36,507 bases of DNA, from contig CAAEHI010000040.1 in assembly GCA_900755685.1 (NCBI GenBank), positions 1-36,507 on the forward strand, in the 5' to 3' direction. Source of the stretch: an uncultured Collinsella sp. GTDB lineage: Bacteria; Actinomycetota; Coriobacteriia; Coriobacteriales; Coriobacteriaceae. Positions 31,045 through 36,507 of the stretch are shown piece after piece (the stretch's first letter is position 1; each line of letters begins with the position of its first letter). The notes beneath the pieces are model-generated. The model saw only the letters and a list, made by a program, of their open reading frames with translations. It did not search any database and was not told where the DNA came from. A program made the position numbers and the translations under genes.

Positions 31045-31102
31045 GTAGTCGTTGGGGACGTTCTTAAACGACCAGTCATTAAAGAACGTCCCCAATGACT
31101 AC
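31045..31102. repeat. GTAG-ended palindromic repeat, copy 2
   Basis: Arms 31045-31065 and 31082-31102 match at 20 of 21 positions; both ends read GTAGTC outward, with GGGGACGTTCTT inside. The centre is the reverse complement of the centre of the copy at 136-206, apart from one base. Confidence 0.8.
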
Positions 31103-31105
31103 CCC

Positions 31106-31153
31106 AAGGAACATCCCAAACTGCCGGCAGAAAAGGAACGTCCCTAACTGCCG
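31106..31153. repeat. Two direct repeats with GGGACGTTCC core
   Basis: 31106-31126 and 31133-31153 match at 19 of 21 positions, 27 bp apart. On the minus strand each reads CGGCAGTT-GGGA-GTTCCTT, echoing the GTAGTC-GGGGACGTTCTT arms next to them. They look like half-elements of the same palindrome family. Confidence 0.65.
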
Positions 31154-31196
31154 CATCCGGAGTAAGACAACGCCGCAGGTAGAGGACGGACAGCGA

Positions 31197-31295
31197 GCGG
31201 GCCGCATTTGAGACAAGGTGACGTGAAACGAAAGGGCGCTGACCTTCTGGTCGCGCCCTTGAAGTTGAACGTCAGATTGTCCAAATGCGGCCCGC
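31197..31295 (-). other. Structured palindromic element, copy 3
   Basis: The element starts 4 nt after the DAHP synthase stop and reads in the same orientation as that gene. Outer arms GCGGGCCGCATTTG (31197-31210) and CAAATGCGGCCCGC (31282-31295) pair perfectly. The basal stem equals copy 1, including the 2x2 mismatch. The apical hairpin is GGGCGC-GACC-AGAA-GGTC-A-GCGCCC: relative to copies 1 and 2, AT/AT becomes GC/GC on both sides, a compensatory change. Confidence 0.8.
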
Positions 31296-31299
31296 GTAA

Positions 31300-32331
31300 C
31301 TAAACCCGCTCCGCGATCTCGTGGATGAGGTAGTCGGTCTTTTCCCAGCCCAGGCACGGGTCGGTGATCGACTTGCCAAAGACACCGCCGTCGACCGGCT
31401 GGTTGCCGTCCTCCAGGTAGGACTCGATCATAAAGCCCTTGACCAGCTTGGAGATGGACTCGTTGCGGCGGCAGCTGTCGAGTACCTCCTTGCAAATGCG
31501 GTACTGCTCCAGCGGGCGCTTGCCCGAGTTGTCGTGGTTGCAGTCGATGACCGCTGCCGGATTGGCATAGCCGGCGTGCTCGGTGTAGCGCTCGGCCAGG
31601 CGCTCCAGGTGTTCGTAGTGGTAGTTGGGGTAGGTGCGCCCATCGAGACCGATGTAGCCACGCATAACGGCGTGCGCGAGCGGATTGCCGTCGCACTCGA
31701 CCTCCCAGTTGCGGAAGATGAAGCTCTGGTGCGCCTGCGCGGCGTAAATGGAGTTGAGCATAACGGTGGTAGAGCCGGCAGTGGGATTCTTCATGCCGAC
31801 GGGTACCGAAATGCCGCTCGATACCAGGCGATGCTCCTGGTTCTCGACCGAGCGTGCGCCCACGGCAACATAGCTCAGCAGGTCAACGAGGTACTGGTAG
31901 TTGGACGGATAGAGCATCTCGTCGGCGGTGAAGAAGCCCGTTTCCTTAATAACGCGCAGGTGCATATGGCGGATGGCCTTGACGCCCTCGAGCAGGTCGT
32001 CGGGAGCCTCGGGGTTGGGGTTGTGCAGCAGGCCCTTGTAGCCGGTGCCCTTGGTGCGCGGCTTGTTGGTGTAGACGCGCGGAATGATGATGAGCTTGTC
32101 CTTGACCTCCTCGGCGGTTTTGGCCAGTCGGTTCATGTACTCAAGCACCGAATCCTCGCGGTCGGCAGAGCACGGGCCGATGATGAGCACCTTGCGTGCG
32201 TCCTCGCCGGTAAAGACTTTGGCGACCTCGGCGTCAAATGCCTGCTTTTTGGCGGTAAGCTCGGCAGAAAGCGGCATTTCCTCGCGGATCTCCATGGGAA
32301 TCGGCAGCTTGCGTTTAAATTCCATGGCCAT
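31300..32331 (-). CDS. 3-deoxy-7-phosphoheptulonate synthase (DAHP synthase, AroF/G/H type)
   Basis: This enzyme condenses phosphoenolpyruvate and erythrose-4-phosphate as the first step of aromatic amino-acid synthesis. The 343-residue protein has the type I motifs IGPCSADREDSVLEYMNRL, RVYTNKPRTKGTGYKGLL, GARSVENQEHR, GMKNPTAGS, DCNHDNSGK and the C-terminal DPCLGWEKT. N-terminal residues resemble the short regulatory extension of feedback-controlled AroG/F/H. GAGGAGG lies 5 nt before the ATG. It stands alone, without other aro genes nearby. Confidence 0.94.
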   Translation of the reverse strand: MAMEFKRKLPIPMEIREEMPLSAELTAKKQAFDAEVAKVFTGEDARKVLIIGPCSADREDSVLEYMNRLAKTAEEVKDKLIIIPRVYTNKPRTKGTGYKGLLHNPNPEAPDDLLEGVKAIRHMHLRVIKETGFFTADEMLYPSNYQYLVDLLSYVAVGARSVENQEHRLVSSGISVPVGMKNPTAGSTTVMLNSIYAAQAHQSFIFRNWEVECDGNPLAHAVMRGYIGLDGRTYPNYHYEHLERLAERYTEHAGYANPAAVIDCNHDNSGKRPLEQYRICKEVLDSCRRNESISKLVKGFMIESYLEDGNQPVDGGVFGKSITDPCLGWEKTDYLIHEIAERV

Positions 32332-32430
32332 AGGGGCCTCCTCAATCTATAGAAAGAGCAATAAGCGTATTGTTGAGTGTTCGGCATTATCCGCTGTCGC
32401 ACGCTAAAGTGCAAGCCCTTGTCACCCCGA

Positions 32431-32467
32431 AACCTACCAAAAAGGGACAGGTTTATTTTGGCAGGTT
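32431..32467. repeat. Inverted copy of the AACCTGCCAAAA / GGGACAG hairpin
   Basis: AACCTACCAAAA (32431-32442) pairs with TTTTGGCAGGTT (32456-32467) with one mismatch. GGGACAG (32444-32450) is in the loop, and TATCTGGG follows, as the reverse complement of 13081-13126. It lies between the PRD regulator stop and the DAHP synthase start. Confidence 0.75.
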
Positions 32468-32522
32468 TTATCTGGGTAAACGTCAACTGATCCTGGAATG
32501 GAATGATGTCGCAGGGCATCGT

Positions 32523-34511
32523 CTACGACATGCCGCGGCAGAAAGTATCAACGAATTCGTCGTAGGCGTCTGTCTGAAGGAGCCGCATGGTGTTCTCGAC
32601 GTTACTAAAGACCTCGATGATAAGGTCGAGCACGTCTCGGAAAAGCCCCATATCGTCCTGCGTGATGCCGATCATGAGAGCAAAGCGAATGTCGTGCCGT
32701 CCCCAGGGGATGGGTGTGTCGCAATGCGCGACGGCGATAAACGAACGTTTCGGGTAGACCGAAATCGCGTGTGGCACGGCCAGGCAATCGGTGAATGCTG
32801 TGGAGGAAACTTCTTCGCGAAGGTGGACGTCGGCAACATAGTCGGCATCGACATAGCCAGCGGCGATTGCGGCAGTACCGAGCTCGTCGATACAGGCTGC
32901 GGCGTTCGTCGCGTTGACGCTGCGGCAATAGAGCTCCGGCTTAATCAGATGACGCAGTAGCGTGCGCGCATAGTTGTGGCGACGCTTTTCTTGGATGCGG
33001 GCCAGCCGGTCGCGCACCTTGCGCAGGTTCTGCTTGGTGAGGATGGGTCCGATCAGAATCTTCTCACATCCGGCGGGGACGGTCACATCAATGGTGGTGA
33101 TGACGGCGTCGCATCCGGGCGGCTCGGAGAGATAGCGGTCGCAGCTCATGATCGAGATAATCTGCGCTTCGTCTTTGAGTGCGATTTCTAGGTCGTCGAC
33201 GAGTTTATGCGCGAAGTCATGGTAGTCCTCGACGATTACTGTGCAGGTGAGAAGGTTGTTGGGCGCCGCGACGCGCTCGAAATACGCGCCAATGTGAAAC
33301 GCAACGAACGCGATTTCATTTTCGCCGATTTCGACATTCATGGCGGTCGAGAACCGGTGCGTTAAGTAGACGGCCATGTCGTAGACGGGCGCGTATTCGC
33401 TCTTGATCTGTGAGGCGAGCGGGTTGGGATAGCTTACGTGGTAGACGGCGCGTTGGTAGGCGTTGAACATGTGAAGCACGAGTTGCAGTCGCATGGGTTC
33501 GTCGATGAAGTGTGGAATGTTATAGCGGGCGCCCGTTTCGTCGAGGATCTCGAGCACGGTATCCACGAATGCTGGATCGATGATACTTGCCAGCTTTTCG
33601 AAATCGAGCTCGCGGTATTCGACGCGTTCGATCGAAAGCGCCAACAGCAAGAGGATTTGCTGGAAGTCAGCGCGGGGAATCTCGCAACCGAACTCCTGCT
33701 CGAAATAGGACGCAATATGCTCCGCACAGCGAACGATTTGGTCGCGTTGGGAGAGCTGCGCTACGAGGCCGTCACCGTCGATGGGGCCATCGACTTCGCT
33801 GAGCTCGTTGTTCGAGGTGAGGCGAATGATGATTACCATGAGATGGACGAGCAGGTTGGAGAGTGCGTAGTCGTTGATGAAGAGTTCGGATCGCTGGCAG
33901 ATTTCGACGAGGCTCGCAAGGATCTGCTGGACGTCGAAATTGGGGAACATGCTCTCGAGCGTGCGCGTCGATGAAAAATATCCGTAAGAGTTATGGGTGG
34001 CGATGTGCCCGAGTAGTTTGCGCTTGTTGCGCTCGAGGCCAGTGAGGCTCACCTTGAAATCGTGCGTCTCGACGAATAGATTGAACCGGCCGGCGAGTTC
34101 GCGAACCTCGGGCATGACGGCGCTCGCAAGCGTGCTTTCGGATATGCAGAGCTCGGCGGCAAGATCGAAGACCGAGAGTGGTTCCCGAGCGTTGACCAGG
34201 TGCGATGCCACATAGTTGCAGCGGGCATCGATGCCGATGCCGTCCGTGGGCTCCCCACCCCGCTCGGGCGCGGACTTAATGCTGGCGCACACCGGTGAGG
34301 AAAGGACCTCGTCGGCATGTGCTAGGCGGTAGCCTTCCTTAGACGATTCGATGATTGTGCCGCCCTGACCGTTGATCTCGGTCACATAGTTGCGGATGGA
34401 ACGCTCGCTTGCGCCCAGCATGGTGGCGAGCATGGAGGCGGAGACCCATGAAGTAGCATGCTCCAGAATATCGACCATGCGGTTGATTCGGTTTTGCTTT
34501 GCGCTTGCCAT
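32523..34511 (-). CDS. PRD-domain transcriptional regulator with EIIB/EIIA-like domains
   Basis: The 662-residue protein has an N-terminal helix-turn-helix pair (residues about 5-160: NRINRMVDILEHATSWVSASML, LGASERSIRNYV). Two PTS-regulation domains follow, with conserved His in HFIDEPMRLQLVLHMF and AFVAFHIGAYFERV. Then come an EIIB-like region and a C-terminal EIIA(Man/Fru)-type domain with LAVPHAI. This is the architecture of MtlR/LicR-type activators, phosphorylated by PTS proteins according to sugar flux. It is divergent from PTS EIIB-EIIC genes and probably activates them. Start at 34511 has GGGAG 8 nt upstream; the frame extends 17 codons more. Confidence 0.9.
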   Translation of the reverse strand: MASAKQNRINRMVDILEHATSWVSASMLATMLGASERSIRNYVTEINGQGGTIIESSKEGYRLAHADEVLSSPVCASIKSAPERGGEPTDGIGIDARCNYVASHLVNAREPLSVFDLAAELCISESTLASAVMPEVRELAGRFNLFVETHDFKVSLTGLERNKRKLLGHIATHNSYGYFSSTRTLESMFPNFDVQQILASLVEICQRSELFINDYALSNLLVHLMVIIIRLTSNNELSEVDGPIDGDGLVAQLSQRDQIVRCAEHIASYFEQEFGCEIPRADFQQILLLLALSIERVEYRELDFEKLASIIDPAFVDTVLEILDETGARYNIPHFIDEPMRLQLVLHMFNAYQRAVYHVSYPNPLASQIKSEYAPVYDMAVYLTHRFSTAMNVEIGENEIAFVAFHIGAYFERVAAPNNLLTCTVIVEDYHDFAHKLVDDLEIALKDEAQIISIMSCDRYLSEPPGCDAVITTIDVTVPAGCEKILIGPILTKQNLRKVRDRLARIQEKRRHNYARTLLRHLIKPELYCRSVNATNAAACIDELGTAAIAAGYVDADYVADVHLREEVSSTAFTDCLAVPHAISVYPKRSFIAVAHCDTPIPWGRHDIRFALMIGITQDDMGLFRDVLDLIIEVFSNVENTMRLLQTDAYDEFVDTFCRGMS

Positions 34512-34635
34512 GGCCGACTCCCAACGAGATAGAAGCGTGCGCCCGCCGAGGGCGCATCCCACGGGGCATGAAGCGCCCCGATGTTGTCATCATGCGCCAT
34601 GTTATCGCAGAGGGTCGTGGGCGAAAAAGTCCCAA

Positions 34636-34710
34636 TTTGCCGTATGAACGGAAAGACTGTGGCATTGCCGCCACGGCGGAAAACCTGACACTTTGCCGCC
34701 ATGCGGCAAA
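34636..34710. promoter_or_regulatory. Three 19-bp dyads with 28-bp period upstream of the PTS genes
   Basis: Dyads of the form TTTGCCG-N6-CGGAAA lie at 34636-34654, 34664-34682 (ATTGCCG variant) and 34692-34710 (TTTGCCG-CCATG-CGGCAAA, a perfect 7+5+7 palindrome). Start-to-start distance is exactly 28 bp. A candidate -10 (TATAGT, 34743-34748) follows. They lie between the PRD regulator and EIIB and are the likely binding sites of that regulator. Confidence 0.7.
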
Positions 34711-34858
34711 AAGAGGGTTCGCGGCAGGGTAGGGGCAGGCCGTATAGTGCAGTCACGGTCAAGGGGGAGCCGGGTCGACACGGTCTCCCCAAACGTACGA
34801 GGACCGGGGCGGCAACCGAGCCGCTGCGGACTCGTTTATTGGGAAAGGAGTACCCCTC

Positions 34859-35188
34859 ATGGCAGACGAGAACGGATGTGTCCGAATTCTCCTCGCTTGC
34901 GGTATCGGCGCTTCGACGGGTTTCATGGCCGCCGGTATGCGCAAGGTGGCAAAGTCCAAGGGACTCAACTGCACCATTAAGGCAGTCAGCAAGTCCGAGA
35001 TTATGGATTACGCCGACAAGATTGACGTTCTTCTGCTTGGTCCGCACTTCGCCTCCGAGGTGCCCGAGATCCAGGCACAGGTGGCGTCTCATGGCGTGAA
35101 GGTCATGGCCATCGACCCGGATTACTATGCGGCACTCGACGGCGAGAACATCCTCGAGGATGCTTACGACCTGCTTGACGAAGACTAG
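34859..35188 (+). CDS. PTS lactose/cellobiose-type EIIB component
   Basis: The 109-residue cytoplasmic protein accepts phosphate from EIIA and passes it to the sugar carried by EIIC. The phosphorylated Cys is in LLACGIGASTGFMA, the P-loop-like motif of lactose/cellobiose-family EIIB. Further family-like features are LLLGPHFASEVPEIQ and VKVMAIDPDYYAALDG. It is followed by EIIC 11 nt later. No separate EIIA is seen before the window ends. GGGAAAGGAG precedes the ATG. Confidence 0.9.
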   Translation: MADENGCVRILLACGIGASTGFMAAGMRKVAKSKGLNCTIKAVSKSEIMDYADKIDVLLLGPHFASEVPEIQAQVASHGVKVMAIDPDYYAALDGENILEDAYDLLDED

Positions 35189-35199
35189 GAGGGGACAAC

Positions 35200-36507
35200 A
35201 TGCTGCAAAAGTTCATGGAAGCGGTCCAGGCGTGGATCACCGAGCATGTCGTCCCCGTGATGAACAAGCTTACCTCAACTTATTGGTTCGGCGTCATCTC
35301 AGACGCGGTCCTCTATATCGTTCCCTTCTCTATGGTTTCGGCAATCCCGAGCCTTTGGAACATCATCCGTCGTTTTGTCCCGACGCTCCCCGATCTGTCG
35401 CCGCTCACGACGTTCAGCTTCGGTCTCGTTGGCCTGTTCATGGCGTTTATCATTCCGCACAACGTCGCGGTTAAGGAAGATCGCAAGGACCGCAGCATGA
35501 TTGCCGGTTTCACCGGTATAGGCGCCTTCATGCTGTGTATGAATCCTACGATCACTGAAGACGGTTACGTTTTTCAGATGGCCAAGTTCGGCGCAGGCGG
35601 TATGTTCACCGCCATGGTTGTGGGCTTTGTCGTGGGCTTCATCTACAAGCGCATGGCTCGCATGACGTTCTTCTCGGAGGACAGCATGGTCCCCGACTTT
35701 GTCAAGAACTGGTTCGATAACATCATCGCCGTCTTGCTGTCGCTTTTCGTTGCGTGGCTTTTCACCAACATGCTTCAGGTTGACGTCTTTGGCGCCGTTG
35801 CAATCATTCTGTCGCCCGTCACCGGCTTTGCCCAGACGCTCCCTGGCACTATTGCGATTCCGCTCGTCATGGACACCTTCTATTTCTTCGGCATCTCCGG
35901 CTGGGTCTTCTCGCCCATCCAGCAGTCCATCCAAAAGTCCGCCCTTGCCGAGAATATGGCTGCATATGCCGCCGGTCTTACCCCGACGAACATCAATGCC
36001 TACGGTATTACTCGCTACATCATGATCGGCGGCGAGGGCGCCACGCTCCCGCTGGCTTTCTACATGCTTTTCGCCAAGTCTAAGAAGAACAAAACGCTCG
36101 GTCGCGCCACGATCGTCCCGTCTCTGTTCAACATCAACGAGCCGCTCGTGTTCTCTACGATCGTTGCCAACCCCTTCATGTTCATCCCTATGGTGCTTCA
36201 AGCCATCATCCTGCCGGCCAACGCCTATCTGTGGATGAGCATGGGCTGGGCGAGCCTTCACGTTGAGAATTTCGACATGAACTTCCTGCCCAATGCTGTC
36301 TCGGCGTTCTTTATGTCCGGTGGCGACATTCGCAACGTTGCCCTGGTTTGCGTGAACCTGCTGATCGCCGCGATTCTCTGGTTCCCGTTCTTCAAGGCGG
36401 CCGACAACTATCAATGCAAGGTCGAGGAAGAGAAAGCAGCTGAAAAGGCAGCCAAGAAGGCGGCGAAGAAGGCCGCCAAAGAGGCTGGTGCCGTAGGCGG
36501 CGCCGCC
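35200..36507 (+). CDS. PTS lactose/cellobiose-type EIIC permease (incomplete, runs off the right edge)
   Basis: At least 436 codons are open to the window end without a stop. The multi-span membrane protein has the cellobiose-type EIIC motifs YGITRYIMIGGEGATLPL and SLFNINEPLVFSTIVANPFM, whose conserved Glu region binds sugar. An AGGAGG site overlaps the EIIB stop, 9 nt before the ATG. After the last helix the protein continues as a Lys/Ala/Glu-rich cytoplasmic tail (KAAKKAAKKAAKEAG) longer than usual for this family. Substrate, probably a beta-glucoside or oligosaccharide, is not certain. Confidence 0.9.
   Translation, partial: MLQKFMEAVQAWITEHVVPVMNKLTSTYWFGVISDAVLYIVPFSMVSAIPSLWNIIRRFVPTLPDLSPLTTFSFGLVGLFMAFIIPHNVAVKEDRKDRSMIAGFTGIGAFMLCMNPTITEDGYVFQMAKFGAGGMFTAMVVGFVVGFIYKRMARMTFFSEDSMVPDFVKNWFDNIIAVLLSLFVAWLFTNMLQVDVFGAVAIILSPVTGFAQTLPGTIAIPLVMDTFYFFGISGWVFSPIQQSIQKSALAENMAAYAAGLTPTNINAYGITRYIMIGGEGATLPLAFYMLFAKSKKNKTLGRATIVPSLFNINEPLVFSTIVANPFMFIPMVLQAIILPANAYLWMSMGWASLHVENFDMNFLPNAVSAFFMSGGDIRNVALVCVNLLIAAILWFPFFKAADNYQCKVEEEKAAEKAAKKAAKKAAKEAGAVGGAA

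Noticed and set aside
31079..31696. 205-codon minus-strand frame covering element copy 3 and the end of DAHP synthase
   Set aside because: It runs through palindromes and the real gene in a different frame; no ribosome site and no domain.
34490..34860. BglG-type RNA antiterminator site before EIIB
   Set aside because: The regulator has DNA-binding helix-turn-helix domains rather than a CAT RNA-binding domain, and the dyads sit upstream of the candidate promoter.

Overview
The window looks like the chromosome of a high-GC gut actinobacterium of the class Coriobacteriia, most likely Collinsella or a close relative. This is inferred from GC-rich codon use, purine-rich Shine-Dalgarno sites, a membrane-anchored LuxR regulator of the kind common in that class, fermentative sugar and amine catabolism, and no respiratory genes. 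No rRNA, tRNA, CRISPR array or complete insertion sequence was recognised.

Layout. 1-4500: galactose genes galK-galT on the minus strand, divergent from a LacI-family regulator that shares a repeated operator. 4560-7860: an FprA-type flavo-diiron protein, a DeoR-family repressor and a divergent class II ketose-bisphosphate aldolase. 8000-14100: a NUDIX-Vsr fusion protein, a Bce-type ABC exporter and a membrane-bound LuxR regulator. 14200-23900: an agmatine/putrescine region with putrescine carbamoyltransferase, an APC antiporter, agmatine deiminase, a second APC permease, a small minus-strand gene, a frameshifted membrane LuxR gene and a YtcJ-like amidohydrolase. 23976-29230: a MATE exporter, a DUF4143-type ATPase, a soluble GAF-LuxR regulator and a divergent second agmatine deiminase. 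29387-32340: a protein-kinase remnant, a GNAT acetyltransferase and DAHP synthase. 32500-36507: a PRD regulator divergent from PTS EIIB and EIIC genes; EIIC runs off the right edge.

How the genes work together. ptcA, the APC antiporter and aguA can supply agmatine uptake, deimination and phosphorolysis to putrescine and carbamoyl phosphate. The carbamate kinase needed to gain ATP is not in the window. Three promoters in this region carry helically spaced TAAAC/GTTTA boxes, and two of them adjoin a membrane-LuxR gene, so a shared regulator is plausible. The PRD regulator and PTS genes share three 19-bp dyads spaced exactly 28 bp.

The most unusual signal lies between genes. Long, near-perfect inverted repeats fill most of the longer intergenic gaps: arms of 33/33, 28/29, 20/21, 20/20 and 17/18 bp, and a 121-bp composite palindrome in two copies. 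A separate structured element of about 84-99 nt occurs three times. Its apical stem shows a compensatory two-base-pair change, its basal stem sequence varies but stays paired, and its internal loops are conserved. Both copies with a visible upstream gene start within 15 nt of that gene's stop codon, in the same orientation. This element is the best candidate for something undescribed here.
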